64,000 bases of DNA, taken from NCBI RefSeq assembly GCF_018326005.1, contig NZ_AP021903.1, forward strand, positions 1,428,001 to 1,492,000, read 5' to 3'. How positions within the stretch are numbered: position 1 is the first letter of the stretch; every line of letters begins with the position of its first letter. A program made the translations under genes and the position numbers. Shown here in pieces: positions 8,627 to 16,227 of the stretch. Below the pieces are notes generated by a model, which saw only the letters and a list, made by a program, of their open reading frames with translations, was not told the origin of the DNA and did no database searches. This DNA is from Pseudomonas sp. Seg1. Its GTDB lineage: Bacteria > Pseudomonadota > Gammaproteobacteria > Pseudomonadales > Pseudomonadaceae.

Positions 8627-9553
8627 ATGGATTATCCAAAAAGTATTCCCGGGGTCGGGCTGGTCAACGGCGGCTTCGTCGATGAAAACCCGATCGCCGG
8701 TTCGCCCGGTTCGTTGATCCCCGCCGCCTGGGGCAACAGCGTCACCCAGGAAATTCTCAATGCGATCAAGGCCGCCGGGCTTACGCCGGATGAAGCCAGA
8801 ACCGATCAACTGGCCAGCGCAATCGGTGCACCGGTCGACTTTACCAAACTGAAAAATACCCCAACCACGTTGGCCGGTTATGGCATCACCGATGCGGTGG
8901 GACGGCTGCTGGCAGTTCGGCAGTTCGAGACGGTCGGGATCACGGTTTACAAGCCTAACCCCAAGGCCAGACGTATTCGTGTTCGACTGGTGGGGGCTGG
9001 TGGATCTGGCGGCGGTTGTGCATCTGTCGCCTCCGGGAACCTGCGTCTCGGTGGCGGCGGTGGATCGGGGGCCTATGCGGAGAGTCTGTATGACGTGACG
9101 CCCCAGATGCTTGCCGGCGTGCCTGTTTCTTTGGGGGCCGGTGGAGCTGCCAGCACTACGATGGGGCAGGTCGGCGGTGGGGCTTCCTTCGGCTCCTACA
9201 TGAGCGTTACAGGAGGCGGCGGCGCACAGATCCTGAACATCGATACGACAACCTCATCCTCGGGGTACGTTCAGGGTGGCACAGGGGGGCAAGACGCCGT
9301 GGGCGGCAACCTTGCCAATGCACGGGGTCACACCGGTGGCTATGCAATGTTCAACGGCAATTGGGGAATGCTCTCCGGAGGCGGAGCTGCCAGCCCGTTT
9401 GACGGTGGCGGCCCGTACAGGGGCGTACACAATCCGGGTTTCGCAGGCGTCCGAGGCTCGGGAGGCAGTGGCTCTTGCTCGTCAAATCCGTCGAGTTCAT
9501 TCGTCAGCGGCGCCGGCGGCAACGCCTTCTGTGAAATCTGGGAGTACGAGTAA
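8627..9553 (+). CDS. Tail fibre protein with glycine-rich adhesin domain, cassette 3
   Basis: 308 aa, ATG 8627. It has the shared anchor (residues 1-70, MDYPKSIPGVGLVNGGFVDE), then a short linker (TLAGYGITDAVG) typical of phage fibres. The C-terminal ~190 residues are extremely glycine-rich (VGAGGSGGGC, LGGGGGSGAYAES, VTGGGGAQ) with several cysteines. Glycine-rich tips of this kind act as receptor-recognition loops in some phage adhesins. The end (NAFCEIWEYE) overlaps the next gene in a TAATG arrangement. Confidence 0.82.
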   Translation: MDYPKSIPGVGLVNGGFVDENPIAGSPGSLIPAAWGNSVTQEILNAIKAAGLTPDEARTDQLASAIGAPVDFTKLKNTPTTLAGYGITDAVGRLLAVRQFETVGITVYKPNPKARRIRVRLVGAGGSGGGCASVASGNLRLGGGGGSGAYAESLYDVTPQMLAGVPVSLGAGGAASTTMGQVGGGASFGSYMSVTGGGGAQILNIDTTTSSSGYVQGGTGGQDAVGGNLANARGHTGGYAMFNGNWGMLSGGGAASPFDGGGPYRGVHNPGFAGVRGSGGSGSCSSNPSSSFVSGAGGNAFCEIWEYE

Positions 9554-10020
9554 TGGCCGTTTATGCACGGATCGAGAACGGCGTGGTCGTCGAACGGATC
9601 GACGCCGGTGACTACGCAATCAGCCAACTGTTCGCGCCGTCTTTTGTCGAGTCGATGGTGCGAGTGCCGGATGGCCAGGAGGTCGAAATCGGCGCGCCGA
9701 TCAGTCAGTTGCCGACAGCTGCCGAACCACTGCCCGCGCAGCAAAGTCCGGTGATCCTCCAGGCGCCGGTTGTTGCAGATCAAGCGCCTGCGGCAGCGGA
9801 ACGTAGCTGGCGTCAGGCATCCCTGTCAGCGACTGAATGGCTGGTCACTCGTCATCGCGATGAGCAGGAACTGGGGCGTGGAACCTTGCTCAAGGCTTCC
9901 CAATATCTGGAACTGCTCGAGTACCGACAAGCGCTGCGCGACTGGCCTGATTCAGCGCTTTTTCCCACAGCGGATTCCCGGCCATCTGCGCCGCTTTGGC
10001 TGGCCAGCGTGATTGGCTGA
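9553..10020 (+). CDS. Tail fibre assembly chaperone (Phage_tail_APC type), cassette 3
   Basis: 155 aa; ATG overlaps the TAA of the fibre gene. The N-terminal domain (MAVYARIENGVVVERIDAGD) is a small beta domain common in tail chaperones. An Ala/Pro linker (residues ~55-75) leads to the APC-type C-terminus: RSWRQASLSATEWLVTRHRD, then LELLEYRQALRDWPDS. The C-terminus is clearly paralogous to those of cassettes 1 and 4, whereas the N-terminus differs, consistent with each chaperone being fitted to its own fibre. Confidence 0.8.
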   Translation: MAVYARIENGVVVERIDAGDYAISQLFAPSFVESMVRVPDGQEVEIGAPISQLPTAAEPLPAQQSPVILQAPVVADQAPAAAERSWRQASLSATEWLVTRHRDEQELGRGTLLKASQYLELLEYRQALRDWPDSALFPTADSRPSAPLWLASVIG

Positions 10021-10060
10021 GGCCTGCGCACCCACTGTATTTCAATCAAGGAGATTAACC

Positions 10061-10981
10061 TTGGACTATCCCAAAAGTGTGCCCAGTGTCGGGCTGGTCA
10101 ACGGCCAGTTTGTCGATGAAGACCCGGTTGCCGGAAAGCCCGGTTCGCTGATCCCGGCGACGTGGGGCAACAGCGTCACGCAAGAAATTCTTAACGTGGT
10201 TCAGGCGGCCGGCCTGACACCGAATGAGTCGTCGAACAATCAGTTGCTGGGGGCATTGCGCAGTCCGGCATTGTTCATGACCGCCCCGCAGTTTGATGGC
10301 GGACGCTCAGCAGCAACGTCCGAGTTTGTGCAGCGGGCGTTGGGCAATTATGCAAGTGCGCGTGGGATATCCGCCGCCACGCAATTGACCTTGTCCGATG
10401 TCGGCTGCTCGATCGGTCTGGGTGGTAACGCAGCGTATACCGTGACGCTTCCGGATACCGCTGCGGTGCCGAGTGGCGCCACGATCAGCCTGCATTGCCG
10501 CAACAGCGCCCCCGTCACCGTGGCCAGTAAAACCGGCACGCAGATCAGTCCGCAAGGGGCTTATCTGGCGTCGATCGTAATGAACAATGGTGAAAGTGCG
10601 AACTTCGTCAGAGAGTCCGGTGTGTGGGTGGTTTATGGCACGGCTGCGCTGAAGTACTCGGCCAATTACGCCGCACAGTTCGCCACATCGGGATATCAAA
10701 AGTTTCCCAGCGGTTTGATCGTGCAGTGGGTGACGGGGGGATCCGATGCGAATGGCAACATGACGGTGTCGCTGCCGATCAGGTTTCCCAATGCTGTCCT
10801 CGGCGGTGTTGCCAATGAAGGCTACCCGGCAGGTTGGGGTGCCTCCAACGTTACCGTTTGGGCATTTGACGGCGCGAACTCGACGACAACGACAGTGGCT
10901 GCCCGGGTGCGCAACGTCCTGGCTTCAAGTGTGAAGGCCGAGCCGGGAATTGCTGGCCGCATTCTGGTTTGGGGGTACTGA
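10061..10981 (+). CDS. Tail fibre protein with gp53-like tip, cassette 4 (TTG start)
   Basis: 306 aa. The start is TTG at 10061, preceded by AAGGAG at 10048-10053; the shared anchor begins exactly there (DYPKSVPSVGLVNGQFVDE), and no ATG lies near. Residues ~110-205 form a beta-rich middle (ATQLTLSDVGCSIGLGGNAA). The last ~100 residues (FATSGYQKFPSGLIVQWVTG to ILVWGY) are the gp53-like fibre tip, paralogous to the cassette 1 tip. The weak start codon may lower its synthesis relative to the ATG-started fibres. Confidence 0.82.
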   Translation: MDYPKSVPSVGLVNGQFVDEDPVAGKPGSLIPATWGNSVTQEILNVVQAAGLTPNESSNNQLLGALRSPALFMTAPQFDGGRSAATSEFVQRALGNYASARGISAATQLTLSDVGCSIGLGGNAAYTVTLPDTAAVPSGATISLHCRNSAPVTVASKTGTQISPQGAYLASIVMNNGESANFVRESGVWVVYGTAALKYSANYAAQFATSGYQKFPSGLIVQWVTGGSDANGNMTVSLPIRFPNAVLGGVANEGYPAGWGASNVTVWAFDGANSTTTTVAARVRNVLASSVKAEPGIAGRILVWGY

Positions 10982-10983
10982 CC

Positions 10984-11424
10984 ATGACGATTTACTTTTA
11001 TGCACAAAGTCTCGGCTTTGATCGAGTCGACAGCGCACTTCCCGAAGTGCCTGAAGGGGCGGTGGAAATCACCCAGGCGCAATACGTCGAACTGTTCGCC
11101 GGGCAGGCGAGTGGCAAAGTCATTAGCGCCAGTGCCAGTGGTCAGCCTGTGCTGATCGACCCTGTCATTTCCCCGATTGCCCTTGCCAGCCATGAACGCG
11201 CATGGCGTAACAAAGTGCTGCAGGACACACAGTGGTTGGTGCTTCGCGACGCTGAAGAGCTGGAAGTCGGTGAGGGCACGACCCTGCTCGCCGAAGAGTT
11301 CAAACAACTGCTGGCTTACCGACAGTCACTACGCGAGTGGCCCAATGACCCGGATTTCCCGGATGCACGCTCACGCCCGGTTGAACCCGACTGGCTGCAA
11401 ATCTTGCTGCGAACGAACGGCTGA
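10984..11424 (+). CDS. Tail fibre assembly chaperone (Phage_tail_APC type), cassette 4
   Basis: 146 aa, ATG 10984, two bases after the fibre stop. The C-terminal signature is ERAWRNKVLQDTQWLVLRDA followed by FKQLLAYRQSLREWPND. The N-terminal half (MTIYFYAQSLGFDRVDSALP) is related to that of cassette 1 (shared VPEGAVEITQAQYVELF-like segment). Probably the folding partner of the cassette 4 fibre, whose tip also resembles cassette 1. Confidence 0.8.
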   Translation: MTIYFYAQSLGFDRVDSALPEVPEGAVEITQAQYVELFAGQASGKVISASASGQPVLIDPVISPIALASHERAWRNKVLQDTQWLVLRDAEELEVGEGTTLLAEEFKQLLAYRQSLREWPNDPDFPDARSRPVEPDWLQILLRTNG

Positions 11425-11452
11425 GTCGCCGCTGATCTGAAGAGGAATTAAA

Positions 11453-12655
11453 GTGGATTATCCAAGAAGCGTCCTCAGCTCCGGCTTGGTCGACGGCAAA
11501 TTTGTTGACGAAGACGCGATAGCCGGAACGCCGGGATCGCTGATCCCAGCGAGCTGGGGCAACAGTGTTACTCAGGAAATACTCAGCGCGATTACCGCGG
11601 CTGGTTTGAAACCGGACGAACTACAGACTGATCAATTGGCTCAGGCGATCCGGCAATTATCCAGACCGGATCCGTTGCAACAATTTCCGGTACAGGTGTA
11701 TCGCAGAAATGTGCTGATCAATGGCGGGTTCGATATCTGGCAGCGCGGAACGACCAACCAAGGCCCGAACATCGGTGGTTATGTGGCAGATCGCTTTCGC
11801 TGCGACTGGAACGGTAGTGCTGCGGTGAATATCAGTCGTCAGGTTTTTCCTCTCGGGCAAACTGACGTTCCTGGCGAACCGGCCTGTTTTCTGCGTTGGC
11901 AGCAAACGGCGGCCGGGGCTGGAGCTACCACCCACAAGGTGTCCCAGAGTATCGAGTCGGTCAGAACCCTTGCGGGTAAAACCGCTACGTTGACATTTTG
12001 GGCGCGCTCCGACGCGGTTCGACCATTGAGAGTCGCGATTGCCCAGCAGTTTGGTGCGGGGGGCTCGGAAGCAGTTGTAAAAGTTGTAGATGTTTTTCAA
12101 CTGAACACCACGTGGACTCGACACACCGCAACCTTCCAAGTGCCTGCTATCGCCGGAAAGATGAAGGGAGTCAATGATTGTCTGACATTGTCATTCGACT
12201 TGCCGCTGAATGTATTGCAGACAGTGGATCTGACCCGGATCCAGTTGGAAGAGGGGCCCGTTTCCACTCCCTTCGAATATCGTTCCTTCGCAGAAGAACT
12301 GTTGCTCTGTCAGCGCTATTTTGAAAAATCCTTTGTGAACGGGCTGGCGATAAAAGCGAATAACGGTACCAACACGTGTACTGCGACTTTCACTCAAATT
12401 CCCACGGGAAATACCGGCCAGTACGGAATGACTATCGGCTTTCTGGTACAGAAACGAGTACAGCCGACTGTAACCGCCTATTGCCCGGGCGAAAACAGTA
12501 ACCAAGTCTGGAATCAAGCGATGAGCAAGGCTTGCACCGGTACCACTCTCCAAAGTGTGGCAGAGCGCGGTCTTTCGTTTGCCACTGTTACGCCTGTCGG
12601 CAGTGCGCCAGGGCAGACTTTGCAGTTGGAATGGACAGCGGACGCTGAAATCTAG
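11453..12655 (+). CDS. Tail fibre protein with carbohydrate-binding-like domain, cassette 5 (GTG start)
   Basis: 400 aa. GTG at 11453 with AGAGGAAT upstream; the shared anchor begins at this codon (DYPRSVLSSGLVDGKFVDE). Residues ~80-270 form a jelly-roll-like domain starting NVLINGGFDIWQRGT, a motif common in phage tail proteins with carbohydrate-binding folds. The C-terminal ~130 residues (SFAEELLLCQRYFEKSF onward) match the usual C-terminus of these proteins. It is the longest and last fibre, with a putative glycan-binding role inferred from the fold only. Confidence 0.8.
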   Translation: MDYPRSVLSSGLVDGKFVDEDAIAGTPGSLIPASWGNSVTQEILSAITAAGLKPDELQTDQLAQAIRQLSRPDPLQQFPVQVYRRNVLINGGFDIWQRGTTNQGPNIGGYVADRFRCDWNGSAAVNISRQVFPLGQTDVPGEPACFLRWQQTAAGAGATTHKVSQSIESVRTLAGKTATLTFWARSDAVRPLRVAIAQQFGAGGSEAVVKVVDVFQLNTTWTRHTATFQVPAIAGKMKGVNDCLTLSFDLPLNVLQTVDLTRIQLEEGPVSTPFEYRSFAEELLLCQRYFEKSFVNGLAIKANNGTNTCTATFTQIPTGNTGQYGMTIGFLVQKRVQPTVTAYCPGENSNQVWNQAMSKACTGTTLQSVAERGLSFATVTPVGSAPGQTLQLEWTADAEI

Positions 12656-12665
12656 GATTGAGCTT

Positions 12666-12884
12666 ATGACATATCAACTGACTGCTTGCGGGGTGCTGCG
12701 CATTGAAGACTCAGCATTCATTCCACAGGATTCAACCAATCGCGACTGGCTTGAGTATCAGGCGTGGCTGTTAGCGGGCGGGCAAGTACTGCCAATGGGC
12801 GGAACACTTGAAGCTGATGTTCCGGGTGGCACCCTGAAAACTCTGGCAAATAAATGGCTGGCAGGCATTGCCCGTCCGTCGTGA
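12666..12884 (+). CDS. Short tail-assembly-like protein, cassette 5
   Basis: 72 aa, ATG 12666, 10 bases after the fibre stop. It contains STNRDWLEYQAWLLAGGQVL, resembling the short NxDWxEYxxWLxxGN motif of small tail fibre assembly proteins; otherwise it is not recognisable. It occupies the chaperone slot of cassette 5 but is less than half the length of the other chaperones, so it may be a minimal or reduced partner. Confidence 0.65.
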   Translation: MTYQLTACGVLRIEDSAFIPQDSTNRDWLEYQAWLLAGGQVLPMGGTLEADVPGGTLKTLANKWLAGIARPS

Positions 12885-12920
12885 TTCAATCGGGGCAATA
12901 TCCAGGGAGGATCAAGCATT

Positions 12921-13487
12921 ATGCAAATAACCGAAAACAACCTTTTAACCATCATGCCCAACGCCCGCAGCCAAGCGGGCGTTTTTGTTTCTGCGCTCAA
13001 CTCTGCGATGGCGCGCCGTCGCATCGACTCACCCAAACGTGTCGCTGCGTTTCTCGCGCAGATCGGTCACGAGTCGGGCCAGTTGCAGTACGTTCGGGAG
13101 CTGGGCAACAACCAGTATCTGAGCAAATACGACACCGGCACGCTGGCGCTACGCCTGGGCAACACGCCCGAGGCGGACGGCGATGGCCAGAAGTACCGCG
13201 GTCGCGGACTGATCCAGATCACCGGTCGCAGTAACTATCGCCAATGCAGCGTTGGATTATTCGGCGATGAGCGGTTGCTGTCCTTGCCGGAGTTGTTGGA
13301 GCAGCCGCAATGGGCCGCCGAGTCCGCCGCCTGGTTCTGGGAGCAGAACGGCTTGAACGAACTGGCCGACCGCGATCAGTTCAACACCATCACCCGACGT
13401 ATCAACGGCGGGTTGAACGGCTTGCCGGATCGTCTGGAAATCTGGGCGCGGGCGAGGGCGGTGTTATGCCAATCCCCTGGCGAGTAA
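12921..13487 (+). CDS. Endolysin, glycoside hydrolase family 19 type
   Basis: 188 aa, ATG 12921 with GGGAGG about ten bases upstream. The chitinase-like lysozyme core is visible: LAQIGHESGQLQYVRE (catalytic Glu at ~51 and ~60) and KYRGRGLIQITGRSNY. No signal peptide, so a holin must export it; none was seen in this window. It is the peptidoglycan-degrading enzyme that releases particles. The 5' coding region contains a terminator-like hairpin (12961-12990). The 3' end overlaps the Rz gene. Confidence 0.9.
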   Translation: MQITENNLLTIMPNARSQAGVFVSALNSAMARRRIDSPKRVAAFLAQIGHESGQLQYVRELGNNQYLSKYDTGTLALRLGNTPEADGDGQKYRGRGLIQITGRSNYRQCSVGLFGDERLLSLPELLEQPQWAAESAAWFWEQNGLNELADRDQFNTITRRINGGLNGLPDRLEIWARARAVLCQSPGE

Positions 13488-13984
13488 TTGGTCTGTTGTT
13501 GCTGGCCGTGGGTGCTTTTGCTGCCGCCTGGCAACTTCAGGACTGGCGCTACGGCCGGCAACTGGCGGAGCAGGCTCGGTCAAGCGCCGACACCCTCAAT
13601 CATCTGACCCAGACCGCCGCCACTGCGCAACAGGCAGAGCAGGATAAACGTCTGGCGCTGGAGCAGCGGCTCGCCGCCAGTGAACAAACCCACTTTCGAG
13701 CGATGAGCGATGCCCAACGTGATCAGGATCGCTTGCGCGATCGTCTTGCCACTGCTGATGTGCGCCTGTCAGTCCTCCTCGATGCCGGCGACGTTGCCGC
13801 CGGCTGCGCGTTGCCAGCCCCCGCCGGCCCCGGCGGCGTGGATCATGCAGCCGTACGCGCCCGACTTGACCCGGCGCATGCTCAACGAATTATCGCCATC
13901 ACCGACAGCGGCGACCGCGGACTGATTGCCTTGCAGGCTTGTCAGGCCTATGTCAGAGCGCTGGCGCCTGCACATTTTGAATGA
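13466..13984 (+). CDS. Inner-membrane spanin subunit, Rz-like
   Basis: 172 aa, ATG 13466 inside the last codons of the endolysin gene. A single N-terminal membrane anchor (WRVIGLLLLAVGAFAAAW, residues ~5-22) is followed by a long Gln/Ala/Glu-rich coiled coil (residues ~35-100) in the periplasm. Size, topology and position after the endolysin fit an i-spanin that fuses inner and outer membrane at lysis. A second lysis gene lies inside it in another frame. Confidence 0.85.
   Translation: MPIPWRVIGLLLLAVGAFAAAWQLQDWRYGRQLAEQARSSADTLNHLTQTAATAQQAEQDKRLALEQRLAASEQTHFRAMSDAQRDQDRLRDRLATADVRLSVLLDAGDVAAGCALPAPAGPGGVDHAAVRARLDPAHAQRIIAITDSGDRGLIALQACQAYVRALAPAHFE
13710..13925 (+). CDS. Outer-membrane spanin lipoprotein, Rz1-like, embedded in Rz
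   Basis: 71 aa, nested wholly inside the Rz gene in the +1 frame. The N-terminus is a lipoprotein signal (MPNVIRIACAIVLPLLMCAC, probable lipidated Cys20) and the body is Pro-rich (PATLPPAARCQPPPAPAAW). This is the classical embedded o-spanin layout of lambda Rz/Rz1. The lipobox is slightly unusual (Met-Cys-Ala-Cys). Confidence 0.78.
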   Translation: MPNVIRIACAIVLPLLMCACQSSSMPATLPPAARCQPPPAPAAWIMQPYAPDLTRRMLNELSPSPTAATAD

Positions 13985-14051
13985 GTCTGTGTATTGAAAG
14001 CGCAACCGGCTCGTGTACGGTGGAGGCATTCCACACGATCCGGAGCGCACC

Positions 14052-14552
14052 GTGAAAGAGATCACCCAACTGGCTGCCGAACTTGGCCGACGCCTGCAAG
14101 TGCTCAATGCCCACGTCACCACCGCTGAATCCTGCACCGGTGGCGGGATCGCGGAAGCGATCACCCGGATTCCGGGCAGTTCGGCATGGTTCGAGGCCGG
14201 TTACGTGACGTACTCCAATCGGCAGAAAACCCAGCAACTGAATGTGCCGGCCGAGTTGTTCGGCACGGTGGGTGCCGTCAGTCGGGAAGTCGTCGAAGCG
14301 ATGGTACTGGGGGCGCAGAAACACAGCCTGGCACGATTCGCTGTCGCGGTCAGCGGCGTGGCCGGACCCGATGGCGGTACGCCGAACAAACCGGTGGGCA
14401 CAGTCTGGCTGGCGTGGGGCGTGGGCGATGCGGTTTCCAGCGAGGTTCAACACTTCGCCGGCAACCGTGATGAAGTCCGCCGACAAACGGTGAAGGCCGC
14501 GCTAGAGGGGCTCCTGCGACTGGCGGCACGAGAAATCGAAAATCAGGGGTAG
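14052..14552 (+). CDS. pncC: Nicotinamide-nucleotide amidase, CinA C-terminal (PncC) family
   Basis: 166 aa from GTG 14052 ([15 protein letters not shown]) with GGAGCG upstream; the frame is open a little further upstream but without an RBS. Motifs [15 protein letters not shown] (residues ~23-37) and [17 protein letters not shown] are the conserved core of stand-alone CinA C-domains, which deamidate NMN to nicotinate mononucleotide for NAD recycling. The N-terminal MoCF-like domain of full CinA is absent, as is usual for the Pseudomonas gene beside recA. It is the first host gene after the tail locus. Confidence 0.9.
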   Translation: MKEITQLAAELGRRLQVLNAHVTTAESCTGGGIAEAITRIPGSSAWFEAGYVTYSNRQKTQQLNVPAELFGTVGAVSREVVEAMVLGAQKHSLARFAVAVSGVAGPDGGTPNKPVGTVWLAWGVGDAVSSEVQHFAGNRDEVRRQTVKAALEGLLRLAAREIENQG

Positions 14553-14579
14553 GCGATCCGCGAACGCTGTGGAATAATA

Positions 14580-14595
14580 CTGGCTACTTATACAG
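14580..14595 (+). promoter_or_regulatory. LexA (SOS) box of recA
   Basis: CTGGCTACTTATACAG is a CTG-N10-CAG palindrome with the AT-rich centre expected of gammaproteobacterial LexA sites, 41 bases before the recA ATG. It indicates DNA-damage induction of recA-recX. Confidence 0.9.
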
Positions 14596-14635
14596 GTGTT
14601 GGCCGTCAGGCCTTATTGATTACGTGAGGACTTTA

Positions 14636-15694
14636 ATGGACGACAACAAGAAGAAAGCCTTGGCTGCGGCCCTGGGTCAGATCGAACGTCAATTCGGCAA
14701 GGGTGCCGTAATGCGTATGGGCGATCAGGACCGTCAGGCGATCCCATCCATCTCCACTGGCTCTCTGGGTCTGGACATTGCACTCGGCATCGGCGGCCTG
14801 CCAAAAGGCCGTATCGTTGAAATCTACGGTCCTGAATCTTCAGGTAAAACCACACTGACATTGTCCGTTATCGCTCAGGCACAAAAAGCCGGCGCGACCT
14901 GCGCATTCGTCGACGCCGAACACGCCCTCGACCCTGAGTACGCCGGCAAACTGGGCGTCAACGTCGATGACCTGCTGGTGTCCCAGCCGGACACTGGCGA
15001 ACAGGCACTGGAAATCACCGACATGCTGGTGCGTTCCAACGCGGTTGACGTGATCATCGTCGACTCCGTGGCTGCACTGGTGCCGAAGGCTGAAATCGAA
15101 GGCGAAATGGGTGACATGCACGTGGGCCTGCAAGCCCGTCTGATGTCCCAGGCGCTGCGTAAAATCACCGGTAACATCAAGAACGCCAACTGCCTGGTGA
15201 TCTTCATCAACCAGATCCGTATGAAGATCGGCGTGATGTTCGGTAGCCCGGAGACCACCACCGGTGGTAACGCGCTGAAGTTCTACGCTTCGGTTCGTCT
15301 CGACATCCGCCGTACCGGCGCGGTGAAAGAAGGCGACGAAGTGGTCGGTAGCGAAACCCGCGTCAAGGTTGTGAAGAACAAGGTGGCTTCGCCGTTCCGT
15401 CAGGCCGAGTTCCAGATTCTTTACGGCAAGGGCATCTACCTCAACGGCGAGATGATCGACCTGGGCGTGCTGCACGGTTTCGTTGAGAAGTCTGGCGCTT
15501 GGTACGCTTACGAAGGCACCAAGATCGGTCAGGGCAAGGCCAACTCGGCCAAGTTCCTGGCGGACAATCCGGAAATCGCTGCCAAGCTCGAGAAGCAACT
15601 GCGTGACAAACTGCTGGCACCAGCAGCAGACGTCAAGGCTTCGGCGACCCGCGACAAAATCGACGATATGGCCGAGGCCGACATCGACGTTTGA
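14636..15694 (+). CDS. recA: Recombinase RecA
   Basis: 352 aa, ATG 14636 with GAGGA upstream. It contains the Walker A motif GPESSGKTT (residues ~65-73), the DNA-binding loop region ([20 protein letters not shown]) and an acidic C-terminus ([13 protein letters not shown]). Length is normal. It catalyses homologous pairing and strand exchange and stimulates LexA self-cleavage, which would in turn induce the adjacent tailocin/prophage type locus. recX follows 9 bases later. Confidence 0.99.
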   Translation: MDDNKKKALAAALGQIERQFGKGAVMRMGDQDRQAIPSISTGSLGLDIALGIGGLPKGRIVEIYGPESSGKTTLTLSVIAQAQKAGATCAFVDAEHALDPEYAGKLGVNVDDLLVSQPDTGEQALEITDMLVRSNAVDVIIVDSVAALVPKAEIEGEMGDMHVGLQARLMSQALRKITGNIKNANCLVIFINQIRMKIGVMFGSPETTTGGNALKFYASVRLDIRRTGAVKEGDEVVGSETRVKVVKNKVASPFRQAEFQILYGKGIYLNGEMIDLGVLHGFVEKSGAWYAYEGTKIGQGKANSAKFLADNPEIAAKLEKQLRDKLLAPAADVKASATRDKIDDMAEADIDV

Positions 15695-15703
15695 AGTCTC
15701 TGA

Positions 15704-16171
15704 ATGACACTCGTACTTGATACCCTCGTCGCGGTGCGGCGAACCGCCATGGACCTGCTCGCACGTCGCGAGCACGGTCGAGTCGAGCTGACGCGTAAAC
15801 TGCGTCAGCGTGGCGCTGAGGCGGAGATGATCGAAACAGCCCTCGACCGTTTGACGGAAGAAGGGCTGCTTTCCGAAGCTCGTTATCTTGAAAGCTTTGT
15901 TTCCTACCGTGCCCGTTCCGGTTATGGCCCTCTGCGAATTCGCGAGGAACTGAGCCAACGTGGTTTGCAACGCGCTGATATCGAGCTCGCCCTGCGCGAA
16001 AGCGGTATCAGTTGGCAGGAGCAGCTTCAGGAAACCTGGCAGCGAAAATTCTCCGGGCACTTACCGATTGATGCCAAGGAGCGTGCCAAGCAAGGCCGTT
16101 TCCTGGCCTATCGAGGTTTCTCGATGGAGATGATCAACCGCTTGTTCAGCGGCAGAGGCATGGACGATTAA
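15704..16171 (+). CDS. recX: Regulatory protein RecX
   Basis: 155 aa. Three-helix repeats typical of RecX are visible: [20 protein letters not shown], then [15 protein letters not shown], then [19 protein letters not shown]. It inhibits RecA filament extension. It lies 9 bases after recA with no separate promoter seen, so it is probably expressed by read-through from the SOS-controlled recA promoter. Confidence 0.96.
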   Translation: MTLVLDTLVAVRRTAMDLLARREHGRVELTRKLRQRGAEAEMIETALDRLTEEGLLSEARYLESFVSYRARSGYGPLRIREELSQRGLQRADIELALRESGISWQEQLQETWQRKFSGHLPIDAKERAKQGRFLAYRGFSMEMINRLFSGRGMDD

Positions 16172-16182
16172 GACGATTGAAG

Positions 16183-16222
16183 AAAACGGCCCGCTATGAA
16201 AATAGCGGGCCGTTTTTTTTTT
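16183..16222. terminator. Bidirectional terminator between recX and the LOG gene
   Basis: AAAACGGCCCGCTA and TAGCGGGCCGTTTT form a 14-bp stem with a four-base loop, flanked by A- and T-tracts. It serves the convergent recX and LOG-protein genes. Confidence 0.92.
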
Positions 16223-16227
16223 ACGTT

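Noticed and set aside
13985..14051. Phage attachment site (att) at the tail/cinA border
   Set aside because: No tRNA, direct repeat or integrase; the other border is outside the window.
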